DNA of 64,000 nt from Spongiivirga sp046524175. Its GTDB lineage: Bacteria > Bacteroidota > Bacteroidia > Flavobacteriales > Flavobacteriaceae. Positions 18,002-28,557 of this stretch are shown piece by piece; position 1 is the stretch's first letter, and every line of letters begins with the position of its first letter. The stretch covers positions 744,001-808,000 of the forward strand of contig NZ_JBEFZF010000002.1 in NCBI RefSeq assembly GCF_046524175.1, written 5' to 3'. Both the position numbers and the translations under genes were made by a program. The notes beneath the pieces were generated by a model that saw only the letters and a program-made list of their open reading frames with translations, was not told the origin of the DNA and ran no database searches.

Positions 18002-19864
18002 ATGTTTCGATATTTTGTTTTTTTAATGATTCTCTGTTCTACTAATTCGACTAATGCTCAAATTGATCGTATAGAGCCTCCAAATTGGTGGGTGGGATTT
18101 AAAAATGACAAGTTACAGCTGCTAGTTAAAGGTGATGCTATAAGCGGGGCGGTTCCGTCAATTTCGTATAAAGGCGTTACTATTGAAAAGGTAAGTACGG
18201 CAAACAGTCCCAATTATCTTTTTATCGATTTGAAAATTTCTTCAAGTGCAAAACCGGGAACAGTAACAATTGGTTTTAAACCAAAAAGAGGTAAGCGTTT
18301 TAATATTCAATATGAGCTAAAACCTAGATTAGAGTCGGGTGAAGGTTATATAGGTTTCGATAGCAGCGATGTTATTTATCTTATTACCCCTGATCGTTTT
18401 GCGAATGGTGATCCTGCAAACGATCTTAATAAGAAGTTAAATGAAAAGACCATAAATCGTAACGATGACTATGCACGCCACGGGGGTGATATCCAAGGGA
18501 TTATTCAACATCTTGATTACATTGATGAAATGGGCTTTACGGCCATATGGTCTTCGCCATTATTAACAAACGACATGCCCTCAGGGTCCTATCACGGTTA
18601 TGCCATGACCGATTTTTATCAAGTTGATCCTCGCTTTGGAACTATGAAAGACTATATCATGCTAGCGGAAAAGTCTAAAGAGAAAGGGATCAAATTGATA
18701 ATGGATCAAGTAGCGAACCACTGTGGGTTAGAACATTGGTGGATGAAAGATCTTCCGTTTGATGATTGGATTAATTTTCAAGAAAAATTCGAAAGCAAAC
18801 AGAAAAAAAGCTACTCTAGCCATCGCAGAACAGCAAATCAAGATATCTATGCGTCTACGATCGATAAAAAAGAGTTAACAGATGGTTGGTTTGTAGATAC
18901 CATGCCGGATCTCAATCAACGTAACCCATTTATGGCAACTTACATCACGCAAAATAGCATTTGGTGGGTAGAGACATTGGGCTTGGGGGGCATTCGTCAG
19001 GACACCTACCCGTATCCTGACAAGGATTTTATGAGTCAATGGGCTGGGGCAATTATGAAAGAATATCCAAACTTTACTATTGTTGGAGAAGAATGGAGTT
19101 ACAATCCATTATTGATTGGGTATTGGCAAGAAGGAGCAAATAACAAAGATGGGTATGCTTCTAATTTACGATCGACAATGGATTTTGCAATGCAAAGTAA
19201 TACGGTCATCGCATTAAATGAGAAGGAAAGCTGGGATAAAGGACTAATAAGACTATATGAAGGTCTCGCGAACGATTTTCATTACGCAAACCCAAAGGAT
19301 ATTATGGTGTTTCCGGATAACCATGACATGGATCGTATTTTCACCCAGTTGAAAGAAGATATAACAAATACTAAAATGGCATTAGCTATATATTTAACAA
19401 TGCCAAGAATCCCGCAGTTGTATTACGGTACAGAGGTTTTAATGCAAAATACTTCAAAACCAGGCGATCATGGTTTAATAAGAACAGATTTTCCTGGTGG
19501 ATGGCAGGCAGATACAATAAATGCATTTACAGGAGAAGGGCTTTCTGCTGATCAGAAGAACATGAAAGTTTATCTGAAGAAAATATTGAACTATCGTAAA
19601 TCTAGTAAGGCAATTCATATTGGAAAAACTGTTCACTTTGTGCCAAAAAATGGTGTTTATGTTCTAGCTAGAATGGTTGATAATGAAAAAGTAGTTTTGA
19701 TTTTAAATAAAAATGAAACCCCGGTCAACCTTCAATTAGACCGGTTTGAAGAGCTCGGTTTAAAAGGAAAAATAATGACTAATATAATCAACGACTCCAA
19801 AATAAAATGGACTTCTAATTTAAGCCTGCCAGCAAAAGGGGCTTACATATTAAGTTCAAAATAA
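18002..19864 (+). CDS. GH13 enzyme of the neopullulanase/cyclomaltodextrinase type (SusA-like)
   Basis: 620 residues with a signal peptide ending around T-N-A-Q, so it acts in the periplasm or envelope. An N-terminal cyclomaltodextrinase-type domain (about 20-115, IDRIEPPNWWVGFKN) precedes the GH13 barrel. Catalytic residues visible are D334 in GGIRQDTYPYPD, E363 in VGEEW and D442 in FPDNHDMDR. A small C-terminal beta domain closes the protein. It should hydrolyse imported maltooligosaccharides or pullulan/cyclodextrin-type substrates. The next gene starts within its stop codon (TAATG), so the two GH13 genes are coupled. Confidence 0.92.
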   Translation: MFRYFVFLMILCSTNSTNAQIDRIEPPNWWVGFKNDKLQLLVKGDAISGAVPSISYKGVTIEKVSTANSPNYLFIDLKISSSAKPGTVTIGFKPKRGKRFNIQYELKPRLESGEGYIGFDSSDVIYLITPDRFANGDPANDLNKKLNEKTINRNDDYARHGGDIQGIIQHLDYIDEMGFTAIWSSPLLTNDMPSGSYHGYAMTDFYQVDPRFGTMKDYIMLAEKSKEKGIKLIMDQVANHCGLEHWWMKDLPFDDWINFQEKFESKQKKSYSSHRRTANQDIYASTIDKKELTDGWFVDTMPDLNQRNPFMATYITQNSIWWVETLGLGGIRQDTYPYPDKDFMSQWAGAIMKEYPNFTIVGEEWSYNPLLIGYWQEGANNKDGYASNLRSTMDFAMQSNTVIALNEKESWDKGLIRLYEGLANDFHYANPKDIMVFPDNHDMDRIFTQLKEDITNTKMALAIYLTMPRIPQLYYGTEVLMQNTSKPGDHGLIRTDFPGGWQADTINAFTGEGLSADQKNMKVYLKKILNYRKSSKAIHIGKTVHFVPKNGVYVLARMVDNEKVVLILNKNETPVNLQLDRFEELGLKGKIMTNIINDSKIKWTSNLSLPAKGAYILSSK

Positions 19865-21753
19865 TGAATCGCAATATGTTTAATAGTAAGAAATTCGTTT
19901 ACGTAATTGTTTTATTATCTGCTGGAATTATTTATTCTTGCCAAGATGCTAAAGAGAAACGCATAGTAATTCCTCAAGAAAAAGAAATGGGTAAAAAAGT
20001 AGTATATCAGGTTTTTACACGCTTATTTGGTAATACGAATACCACCAATAAGCCTTGGGGAACATTGGAAGAAAATGGTGTTGGAAAGTTCAATGATTTT
20101 ACGGACAAGGCTTTAAAAGAGATTAAAGAGCTCGGCGTTACTCATATCTGGTATACCGGAGTGCCACATCATGCGGTTATTAACGATTACACAGCAATTG
20201 GTATTTCTAATGACGACCCTGATGTAGTCAAAGGTCGTGCAGGGTCACCTTACGCGGTAAAAGATTATTATAATGTGAATCCGGATTTGGCAGTAGATCC
20301 TTCAAAAAGGTTGGAGGAGTTTAAGGCATTAATTGGTAGAACACATAAGGCCGGATTAAAGCTACTGATAGATATTGTTCCTAATCATGTCGCCAGAAAA
20401 TATGAAGGTAAGAACAATCCAGAAGGAGTGTTAGACTTTGGTGCTTTGGATGATACATCTGTTGAGTATGCAAAAAACAACAACTTTTATTACGTGCCGG
20501 GTAGCGAATTCAAAGTGCCTGACTGGCCTGAAGAATACAAGGTATTAGGAGGCGATGCTAATCGATTAGCTGATCATGAATTTAAAGAAGTTCCCGCCAA
20601 ATGGACAGGAAATGGAGCGCGTTCCATTCAACCCGGCTTTCATGATTGGTATGAAACTGTAAAAATTAACTACGGAGTTCGGCCAGATGGAACAAAAGAT
20701 TTTGAGGTCTTGCCGGATGATTTTGGATCTAAAGATTATACCCAACATTTTAGTTTTTGGCAAGATAAAGAGGTGCCAGATTCGTGGGTGAAGTTTAAAG
20801 ATATTGCGTTGTATTGGATAGATATGGGTGTCGATGGCTTTCGTTTTGATATGGCAGAAATGGTTCCTGTTGAATTTTGGAGCTATATGAATTCCGCCAT
20901 AAAAAACAGGAATGCAGATGCTTTCTTATTAGCTGAGGTATATAACCCTTCTTTATACCGCGATTATATTTTTAAAGGAAAAATGGACTATTTGTACGAT
21001 AAAGTTGAGTTATACGATTCATTAAAACATATTATGCAAGGTCATGGTTGGACGGATCATATATCGACTGTTCAAAATGGGTTAAGGGATATCGAGCATA
21101 ATATGTTACATTTTCTTGAAAATCATGACGAACAACGAATCGCTAGTCCTGATTTTGTTGGGAATGCACAGATTGGTATGCCAGCCATGGTGCTGTCAGC
21201 TACTATAAGTACTTCACCTACCATGATATATTTTGGTCAAGAGGTTGGTGAGCCAGGTGCAGAAAATGCAGGTTTTGGCCAACCAACTCGCACCTCTATT
21301 TTTGATTATATCGGGGTTCCTCATCATCAGCGATGGGTAAATAATAAGCAATTCGACGGTGGTCAACTGAGTAAGGAAGAAGCTGATCTAAGAGATTTTT
21401 ATAAACGATTGCTTAATGCTACCATCGATCATAAAGCATTTATGGGTGAATGGCGTGATATCCATTATTTTAATAAAGAGCGTACAGAGGGCTATGATCA
21501 TCGTGTATATTCGTATGTACGTTGGAAAGACGATGAAAAGCTACTGGTGGTGATAAACTTCGATCGCAATAAATCGTACGATATTAATGTTAAAATACCA
21601 CAAGACATCGTTGAGTTTTGGAAGTTAACCAAAACTTCATATGAGATGACCGATTTACTGTATCAGAAAAAAAACACCCTTATCATAGATGGTATTGCCA
21701 AAGCGAACGTTAGTCTTAAACCATTAGAGTCAGTTATTTACAAAATCGAATAA
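19864..21753 (+). CDS. GH13 alpha-amylase family lipoprotein
   Basis: 629 residues. The N-terminus has a lipoprotein signal with lipobox Y-S-C near residue 26, so the enzyme is probably envelope anchored. The GH13 regions are present: DIVPNHVARKY (region I), GVDGFRFDMAEMVP with nucleophile D329, AEVYNP with acid E358, and ENHDEQR with D422. The ATG overlaps the stop of the preceding GH13 gene by one base; an internal ATG at codon 5 would keep the signal. It should hydrolyse maltooligosaccharides and completes the locus. The exact linkage preference cannot be read from the sequence. Confidence 0.92.
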   Translation: MNRNMFNSKKFVYVIVLLSAGIIYSCQDAKEKRIVIPQEKEMGKKVVYQVFTRLFGNTNTTNKPWGTLEENGVGKFNDFTDKALKEIKELGVTHIWYTGVPHHAVINDYTAIGISNDDPDVVKGRAGSPYAVKDYYNVNPDLAVDPSKRLEEFKALIGRTHKAGLKLLIDIVPNHVARKYEGKNNPEGVLDFGALDDTSVEYAKNNNFYYVPGSEFKVPDWPEEYKVLGGDANRLADHEFKEVPAKWTGNGARSIQPGFHDWYETVKINYGVRPDGTKDFEVLPDDFGSKDYTQHFSFWQDKEVPDSWVKFKDIALYWIDMGVDGFRFDMAEMVPVEFWSYMNSAIKNRNADAFLLAEVYNPSLYRDYIFKGKMDYLYDKVELYDSLKHIMQGHGWTDHISTVQNGLRDIEHNMLHFLENHDEQRIASPDFVGNAQIGMPAMVLSATISTSPTMIYFGQEVGEPGAENAGFGQPTRTSIFDYIGVPHHQRWVNNKQFDGGQLSKEEADLRDFYKRLLNATIDHKAFMGEWRDIHYFNKERTEGYDHRVYSYVRWKDDEKLLVVINFDRNKSYDINVKIPQDIVEFWKLTKTSYEMTDLLYQKKNTLIIDGIAKANVSLKPLESVIYKIE

Positions 21754-21972
21754 GGCACTAGCTTTTTCTTGGACAAAAATACCTCAAAACAGCAAGCTGA
21801 CGATTGATTGTGTCGCTTTACAGAGATTATTTTGTATTTCTTATATTTAGATCAAATTTTGTTTAACAAGGTTTAAAAATCCCAACTAACTAAATCATTC
21901 TTCTGTTAATTACAACAATGTTTTTATGATTTGAAAGTAGTTTAACGTAGTACGTTAGTATAAAAGCTTAAT

Positions 21973-22701
21973 ATGAAGAAAAAAATTCAGTTCATTGGTT
22001 TGAATGGCACCATGAAACTCCCTCCTGAAAATACACTTGAATCCATTCGGCAAACGCTAGAACTTGGCGCAAAAACAATTGAGGTGAACGTGCATGTTTG
22101 CGATTCTGGTGAACTTGTAGTTATACGGGATTCTGATGTAGACGAAACTACCAATGGAATGGGTGATGTAGAGGATTTTACCTTAGAAGAACTCAAAAAA
22201 TTACGTATTCAAGATCAGTATCAAATTCCCTCACTAAAAGAAGTGCTAGATTGTATTGATGGTAAGGCCAAAGTAATTGTCGAATTATCCGGCTTTGGAA
22301 CGTCTAACGCGGTTTCTGCCATTATTAGAGAATATTCTAAAAAAGATAACTGGAAACGTAAAATGTTTCTGGTGACCAGTTTTAACTGGTTTGAGTTGAT
22401 CGATTTTTATGCACTTGATCAAAAAACACGCATTGGCGTGCTTACCAAAAAACTTTCTAAAGATGTTTTGTCTTTAGCAAAAGCTGTGAATGCTTTTTCA
22501 ATTCACCCGAAAGAAGGGAAAATGAAGAAGAAGCTATTGGAAAAAGCCATTAAAAAAGGATTTAAAATAAAACCTTGGGTAGCTCAAATTCCAGTATTTG
22601 ACGCTATGTCGATTGAGGAACCTGAGGTTGCACCAAAGCCACAGACTCCGCTTGTTGAAGACATAATAAGCAGCTCTATGCCGGAAGCGGTAGGTTCATG
22701 A
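21973..22701 (+). CDS. GDPD-like protein lacking catalytic residues (probable pseudoenzyme)
   Basis: 242 residues with the fold pattern of glycerophosphodiester phosphodiesterases: PPENTLESIRQTLELGAKTIEVNV matches the PENT-GA-E signature near the N-terminus, and LKEVLD and KIKPWV match later strands. However, the HRG motif is replaced by L-N-G (residues about 9-11), the E-x-D pair reads E-V-N, and the following HD reads R-D. The metal and catalytic ligands of the family are therefore missing. No signal peptide. The C-terminal tail is proline- and acid-rich. It overlaps the next gene by 4 bases (ATGA). Function unknown; a binding or regulatory role is inference. Confidence 0.7.
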   Translation: MKKKIQFIGLNGTMKLPPENTLESIRQTLELGAKTIEVNVHVCDSGELVVIRDSDVDETTNGMGDVEDFTLEELKKLRIQDQYQIPSLKEVLDCIDGKAKVIVELSGFGTSNAVSAIIREYSKKDNWKRKMFLVTSFNWFELIDFYALDQKTRIGVLTKKLSKDVLSLAKAVNAFSIHPKEGKMKKKLLEKAIKKGFKIKPWVAQIPVFDAMSIEEPEVAPKPQTPLVEDIISSSMPEAVGS

Positions 22702-23915
22702 ACTATGATGTGCTAATCGTTGGAGGCGGAGCGGCTGGTTTCTTTGCAGCAATTCATACAGCGCGATTTAATCCTTCGTTAAAAATTGCCATTTTAGAAC
22801 GCGGTACTGATGTTCTTACAAAAGTAAAGGTGTCAGGCGGTGGTCGTTGCAATGTAACGCATGCGGAATTCGATCCGAAAATATTAACTTCTTATTATCC
22901 TAGAGGAGAAAAAGAATTACTAGGACCTTTTCACACTTTTTGCAGTGGAGATACGATGGCTTTTTTTGATGAGCTCGGGGTGGAGCTTAAAATTGAGGAT
23001 GATGGTCGGATTTTTCCAGTTTCCAATAGCTCACAAACAATTATTGAAGCATTACTTTCTGAAGTAAATAAACTGAAAATACAGGTATTGACATCGCAGT
23101 CGGTAAAAAATCTTCTAATTGAGGATCATGTTTGGCATATTCGTACAAAGAAAACCGAATTTAGGGCGAAAAAAGTGCTAATCGCTGCTGGCAGTAGTCT
23201 CAAGATTTGGGATTTACTAAAAAAATTAGGGCACACTATCATTGCCCCCGTCCCTTCACTGTTTACTTTTAATATTAAAGATCAACGTATCGACGGTTTG
23301 GCTGGTTTAGCAACGTATGCTGAGATAAAGGTGTTAACTGATAAAAGCTTATTTGCTGATGGGCCATTGCTAATTACACATTGGGGTATGAGCGGTCCGG
23401 CTATTTTGAAGCTATCTGCTTGGGGTGCACGAATCCTAAACGACTTAAACTATCATTTCACCATTCAAGTAAATTTTATTCCTGAAGAATCAATCGAAAC
23501 GGTTGGCATCACATTTGATAAAATGAGAAAGGATAAAGGAAGACAACGAATTGTTGCCAAACCTTTATTCAATGTGCCCAAACGACTTTGGCAACAACTT
23601 GTAACTTTTGCTGATATTGATCAAAACTTAAAATGGGCTGATTTAGCGAAAGAAAAGCGAAAAAAATTAGTGGACGTTTTATTGGCTTCTAAATTTCAAG
23701 TCGATGGTAAAAGTACATTTAAAGAAGAGTTTGTGACAGCAGGAGGTGTCGATTTAAAAGAGATCAATTTCAAAACGTTCGAAAGCAGAAAGCTGCCCAA
23801 CTTATTTTTTGCGGGCGAGGTGCTAAACGTAGATGCAATAACTGGCGGATTCAATTTTCAAAATGCGTGGACCGGTGGGTACATTGCTGGCAAAGCTTTG
23901 GCAAGTGCAGAATAA
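22698..23915 (+). CDS. HI0933/BaiN-family FAD-dependent oxidoreductase
   Basis: 405 residues. The N-terminal Rossmann dinucleotide motif is clear (VLIVGGGAAG, residues 5-14), followed by the family signature KVKVSGGGRCNVTH (about 41-54). The C-terminal FAD-contacting region is present (FFAGEVLNVDAITGGFNFQNAW). These proteins are soluble flavoproteins often annotated as aminoacetone oxidase or BaiN-like; the physiological substrate is not established. The gene is translationally coupled (ATGA) to the GDPD-like gene upstream. Confidence 0.92.
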   Translation: MNYDVLIVGGGAAGFFAAIHTARFNPSLKIAILERGTDVLTKVKVSGGGRCNVTHAEFDPKILTSYYPRGEKELLGPFHTFCSGDTMAFFDELGVELKIEDDGRIFPVSNSSQTIIEALLSEVNKLKIQVLTSQSVKNLLIEDHVWHIRTKKTEFRAKKVLIAAGSSLKIWDLLKKLGHTIIAPVPSLFTFNIKDQRIDGLAGLATYAEIKVLTDKSLFADGPLLITHWGMSGPAILKLSAWGARILNDLNYHFTIQVNFIPEESIETVGITFDKMRKDKGRQRIVAKPLFNVPKRLWQQLVTFADIDQNLKWADLAKEKRKKLVDVLLASKFQVDGKSTFKEEFVTAGGVDLKEINFKTFESRKLPNLFFAGEVLNVDAITGGFNFQNAWTGGYIAGKALASAE

Positions 23916-23997
23916 GATTAGAGGTCATTTAGATTCTAATTCTTTATAGCTCAAAGCTTAGTGCTATCTTGTTAGCAACTCCTAAAAACTTCTATAT

Positions 23998-24039
23998 AAA
24001 TAAGTCTTGATTTATAGTATTTTTAAAGACTTATTTTTT
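23998..24039 (+). terminator. Hairpin terminator just before dnaE
   Basis: AAATAAGTCTT at 23998-24008 pairs with AAGACTTATTT at 24026-24036 around a 17-base loop, and the 3' arm runs into a T tract. It should end the upstream flavoprotein transcript. It lies only about 17 bases before the dnaE start codon, so if dnaE is transcribed from further upstream it sits in the dnaE leader. Confidence 0.65.
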
Positions 24040-24055
24040 CATTGCAAAGCAGCCT

Positions 24056-27000
24056 ATGTACCTAATATTCGACACCGAAACTACAGGTTTACCACGTAAT
24101 TACAATGCACCGATATCTGATACTGATAACTGGCCCAGATGTATCCAAATTGCTTGGCAGCTGCACGATGAAATGGGACAGCTTATTGAACACCAGGACT
24201 ATCTGGTACGACCAGATGGCTTTAATATACCTTATGATGCTGAGAAAATTCATGGTATTTCAACTGAGTTGGCAGCACAACAGGGTATTACATTAGATGA
24301 AGTGCTTGTCAAGTTTAATGATGTACTGGAAAGATCAAAGTTTATTGTTGGGCAAAATGTTGGTTTTGATGTTAACATTATGGGGTCTGAGTTTTATAGG
24401 AAATCTGTTACCAATAAACTACAAGAGTTACCAGTTTTAGATACATGTACGGAGGTGACGGCTGAATTATGCCAAATTCCCGGGGGGCGTGGAGGTAAAT
24501 TTAAACTTCCTACTTTGACCGAGCTACATGAATTTCTGTTTCATCAACCTTTTGCAGAAGCGCACAATGCGACCGCTGATGTTGAGGCAACTACACGGTG
24601 TTTTTTAGAGCTTGTACGAAAGCGAGTATTTACAGCGGAAGAATTAGACGTTACCCCTGATTATTTTAATCGATTTGGCGAAGCCAATCCTCAACCGATT
24701 CAGTTAATAGGGTTAAAACATTTAAACCTTAAAAAGGAATCTGCAAAACTCGCCCAACCTGAAGATGACAATATAAGTACTGAAGAGCTGAATCAGAATA
24801 TTGCCGATCTTTCTGCAGCAAGCTTTGTTCATTTACATAACCATTCTCAGTTTTCGGTGTTACAATCAACCAGTAGTATTGCAGATTTGGTGAAGGCGGC
24901 TTCTAATCATAAAATGGAGGCGGTTGCACTAACCGATCATGCCAACATGATGGGGGCTTTTCATTTTGTATCGGCGATCGCAAAACATAATAGCGGAGTA
25001 AAGCAACGAAATGAAGAAGCAAAAGAAAATGGTAACGAGCTTGAAAAAGAGATTAAACCAATAATAGGCTGCGAGTTTTTTGTTTGTGAAAAACACGATG
25101 ATAAATCAAGAAAAGACAACGGATATCAAATTGTAATGTTGGCCAAAAACAAAAATGGCTATCACAATTTGGCTAAAATGTCATCCTTAGCATATACCGA
25201 CGGGTTTTATTATGTGCCACGAATTGATAAAGAAATTATAAGTCAGTTTAAAGAAGATGTGATTGTTTTAACTGGTAACCTTTACGGAGAAGTGCCAAGT
25301 AAGGTTCTGAATGTTGGTGAAAAACAAGCTGAAGAAGCGCTAGTTTGGTGGAAAGAACAGTTTGGTGATGACTTATATATAGAGATCATGCGTCATGATC
25401 AGGAAGATGAAAAAAGGGTGAATCAGGTATTGGTTCAATTAGCAAAAAAGCACCGTGTAAAATTAGTCGCCACTAATAATACATACTACTGTAATCAAGA
25501 AGATGCGAATGCCCATGATATTTTATTATGTGTAAAAGATGGTGAAAAACAGGCTACCCCTAAGGGTCGTGGCCGTGGGTATCGATATGGATTACCCAAT
25601 GAAGAATATTACTTTAAAAGTAGTGAAGAGATGAAGGCACTGTTTCAGGATTTGCCTGAAGCCATCTCAAACATTCAAGAAGTTATTGATAAGATAAAGC
25701 CTTTTGAACTTGCAAGAGACGTTTTGTTGCCAGCTTTTGAGATTCCGTTAGAGTTTCAACATAAAGAAGATGAACTTGATGGTGGTAAGCGAGGAGAAAA
25801 TGCTTTTTTAAAACACCTCACCTATGAAGGTGCTAAAAAACGCTACGGAGAAATAACTGAGGAAATAAAAGAACGTCTCGATTTTGAGCTAGATACTATT
25901 GAACGTACTGGATATCCTGGATATTTTTTGATCGTACAAGATTTCATTGCTGCGGCAAGAGACATGGATGTATCGGTAGGGCCAGGACGGGGATCAGCTG
26001 CGGGTTCAGTGGTTGCATACTGTTTGTGGATTACCAATATCGACCCGATTAAATACGATCTGCTTTTTGAGCGTTTCCTGAACCCTGACCGCGTAAGTAT
26101 GCCTGATATTGACATCGATTTTGATGATGAAGGTCGTGGTCGGGTAATGGATTATGTAATCGATAAATACGGAGCCAATCAGGTAGCTCAAATTATTACC
26201 TATGGTACCATGGCTGCCAAATCTTCTATTAGAGATACGGCAAGAGTGCTTGATCTTCCTTTAAGCGATGCTGATAGAATTGCCAAGCTGATTCCCAATA
26301 TGTCAAAATTGAATAAGATTTTCGGGGTGGATGAAAAGACCTTGAAATCTAAATTCAGAAGTGATGATCTCAATTTAATTAATGAGCTTTTGAATATTTC
26401 GGAAGGCGAAGATTTACAAGCACAGACAGTTAATCAAGCTAGAGTATTAGAAGGCTCCGTTCGAAATACGGGTATTCATGCCTGTGGTGTGATTATTACA
26501 CCTGATGACATTACCAATTTTGTTCCCGTTGCAACTGCAAAAGATTCTGATTTATATGTAACCCAGTTTGATAACTCGGTAGTTGAAAGTGCTGGTTTGT
26601 TAAAAATGGATTTTCTCGGTCTAAAAACGTTAACCTTAATCAAGGATACCGTGAAAATTGTAAAAGCGAAGCACGGAATTGAGCTTGATCCAGAAAACTT
26701 TCCTTTAGATGACGCACCTACCTACGAGCTTTTCCAAAGAGGGGAGACCGTAGGTATATTTCAATACGAATCTCCGGGAATGCAAAAGCATATGAAGAAT
26801 CTGAAACCAACGGTTTTTGATGATTTAATTGCAATGAACGCGCTATATCGTCCAGGACCTATGGAGTATATACCGAGTTTTATTGCTAGAAAGCATGGTG
26901 ATGAAGACATAGAGTATGACCTTCCGGCTATGGAGGAATACTTGCAAGAAACTTATGGGATAACGGTATATCAGGAGCAAGTAATGTTGCTATCTCAAAA

Positions 27001-28426
27001 ACTAGCAAGTTTTACCAAAGGCGAAGCTGATGTTCTACGTAAAGCGATGGGAAAAAAGCAGAAGGCAGTACTCGATAAAATGAAACCCAAATTTATTGAA
27101 CAAGCGGTTGCCAATGGTCATGCAGAAGATAAGTTAGAAAAAATATGGAAAGACTGGGAGGCATTCGCGTCCTATGCATTTAACAAATCGCATTCAACAT
27201 GCTATGCTTGGATTGCCTATCAAACGGCCTATTTGAAAGCCCACTATCCAGCGGAATATATGGCAGCAGTATTGTCAAATAATATGAATGACATTAAGCA
27301 GGTCACGTTCTTTATGGAAGAGTGTAAACGCATGAAATTAGATGTTTTAGGACCAGATGTCAATGAATCGTACTACAAGTTTTCGGTTAATGATCAAGGA
27401 GCGGTGCGATTTGGTATGGGGGCTGTAAAGGGTGTGGGAGGTAATGCAGTAGCAACCATAGTTGAAAATAGAAAGAAAGATGGTAAGTATAAGTCTATTT
27501 TTGATATGGCTAAGCGCATTGACTTGCGCTCGGCAAATAAAAAATCTTTTGAAAGTCTAGTGCTTGCTGGTGGTTTCGACTCATTTACAGATACCCACCG
27601 TGCACAATACTTGCATGAAGATGGTGAAGGAATTTCGTTTATGGAAAAAGCCATAAGATATGGTGCGAAGTATCAGGAAAATGAAAACTCTGCGCAGGTG
27701 AGTCTTTTTGGTGATGCAAGCGAAGTTCAAATTCCTGAACCTGTGGTTCCCCCATGTGATGAATGGGGCACTATGGAAAAATTACGACGCGAGAAAGAAG
27801 TGGTAGGCATCTACATTTCAGGACATCCATTAGATGATTTCAAAATAGAAATGGACAATTTTACCAATGGTAATGTTTCGGTGTTTCATGATATGAGCCA
27901 ACATGTAAACCGAGAAATTGTTTTTGGTGGTGTGGTGAGCGATGTGCAACATCGCGTGTCAAAAAATAATAAAGGTTGGGCGGCATTTACTGTTGAGGAT
28001 TATAATGATTCTTATGAATTTAGGATTTTTGGTGAAGAGTATTTGAAATTTAGACACTTTCTAGTGCCAAACTCGTTTGTTTTTGTTCGGGCCTTTATAA
28101 AAGAAGGCTGGGTAAATCGGGAAACTGGTAAAAAAGGTGATCCCCGAATTCAGTTTAATAACTTTCAGTTAATGCATGATGTTATGGATACGTATGCCAA
28201 GAAACTAACTATCCAATTGAATATTGATAACCTGAAAGAAAGTAGGATCAACAGCTTGAAAGATACATTGCATACCCACAGAGGTGAAAAACTGCTCAAT
28301 TTTGTGGTTTATGAAATGCAGGAAGAAATCAAACTAAGCATGGCAAGCAGAAAGCAAAAAGTCAGGATTAGTCAGGAGCTTATTGAAGAGCTAAAAGCAC
28401 AAGAGGTTCGGTATAAGTTGAATTAA
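24056..28426 (+). CDS. dnaE: DNA polymerase III subunit alpha with N-terminal exonuclease domain
   Basis: 1456 residues. An N-terminal DnaQ-type 3'-5' exonuclease domain starts with FDTETTG (D6, E8; about residues 1-185). A PHP domain follows at about 255 with FVHLHNHSQFS and ALTDHANM. The polymerase core carries the catalytic aspartates in MPDIDIDFDDEGR (D684, D686, D688), preceded by the GPGRGSAAGS motif. A helix-hairpin-helix region and an OB domain (about 1240-1340, VFGGVVSDVQHRV) complete it. It is the replicative polymerase. The fused exonuclease is the known form in Bacteroidota, explaining the length beyond the usual ~1160 residues. Confidence 0.97.
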   Translation: MYLIFDTETTGLPRNYNAPISDTDNWPRCIQIAWQLHDEMGQLIEHQDYLVRPDGFNIPYDAEKIHGISTELAAQQGITLDEVLVKFNDVLERSKFIVGQNVGFDVNIMGSEFYRKSVTNKLQELPVLDTCTEVTAELCQIPGGRGGKFKLPTLTELHEFLFHQPFAEAHNATADVEATTRCFLELVRKRVFTAEELDVTPDYFNRFGEANPQPIQLIGLKHLNLKKESAKLAQPEDDNISTEELNQNIADLSAASFVHLHNHSQFSVLQSTSSIADLVKAASNHKMEAVALTDHANMMGAFHFVSAIAKHNSGVKQRNEEAKENGNELEKEIKPIIGCEFFVCEKHDDKSRKDNGYQIVMLAKNKNGYHNLAKMSSLAYTDGFYYVPRIDKEIISQFKEDVIVLTGNLYGEVPSKVLNVGEKQAEEALVWWKEQFGDDLYIEIMRHDQEDEKRVNQVLVQLAKKHRVKLVATNNTYYCNQEDANAHDILLCVKDGEKQATPKGRGRGYRYGLPNEEYYFKSSEEMKALFQDLPEAISNIQEVIDKIKPFELARDVLLPAFEIPLEFQHKEDELDGGKRGENAFLKHLTYEGAKKRYGEITEEIKERLDFELDTIERTGYPGYFLIVQDFIAAARDMDVSVGPGRGSAAGSVVAYCLWITNIDPIKYDLLFERFLNPDRVSMPDIDIDFDDEGRGRVMDYVIDKYGANQVAQIITYGTMAAKSSIRDTARVLDLPLSDADRIAKLIPNMSKLNKIFGVDEKTLKSKFRSDDLNLINELLNISEGEDLQAQTVNQARVLEGSVRNTGIHACGVIITPDDITNFVPVATAKDSDLYVTQFDNSVVESAGLLKMDFLGLKTLTLIKDTVKIVKAKHGIELDPENFPLDDAPTYELFQRGETVGIFQYESPGMQKHMKNLKPTVFDDLIAMNALYRPGPMEYIPSFIARKHGDEDIEYDLPAMEEYLQETYGITVYQEQVMLLSQKLASFTKGEADVLRKAMGKKQKAVLDKMKPKFIEQAVANGHAEDKLEKIWKDWEAFASYAFNKSHSTCYAWIAYQTAYLKAHYPAEYMAAVLSNNMNDIKQVTFFMEECKRMKLDVLGPDVNESYYKFSVNDQGAVRFGMGAVKGVGGNAVATIVENRKKDGKYKSIFDMAKRIDLRSANKKSFESLVLAGGFDSFTDTHRAQYLHEDGEGISFMEKAIRYGAKYQENENSAQVSLFGDASEVQIPEPVVPPCDEWGTMEKLRREKEVVGIYISGHPLDDFKIEMDNFTNGNVSVFHDMSQHVNREIVFGGVVSDVQHRVSKNNKGWAAFTVEDYNDSYEFRIFGEEYLKFRHFLVPNSFVFVRAFIKEGWVNRETGKKGDPRIQFNNFQLMHDVMDTYAKKLTIQLNIDNLKESRINSLKDTLHTHRGEKLLNFVVYEMQEEIKLSMASRKQKVRISQELIEELKAQEVRYKLN

Positions 28427-28557
28427 ATTCCGAAGGTAGGAAGCACTATGTTAGAATATATGGGAAGAGTGAACAGTGCGGGCCACAAATAAGAAGTACT
28501 GATATAGGCATAGTCAAATCCTATTTTTTGATTGTAAGGTTTGGCTAAATATTTGAC

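Noticed and set aside
24056..28426. The DnaE-exonuclease fusion as a novel polymerase
   Set aside because: An N-terminal proofreading domain on DnaE is the known form in Bacteroidota.
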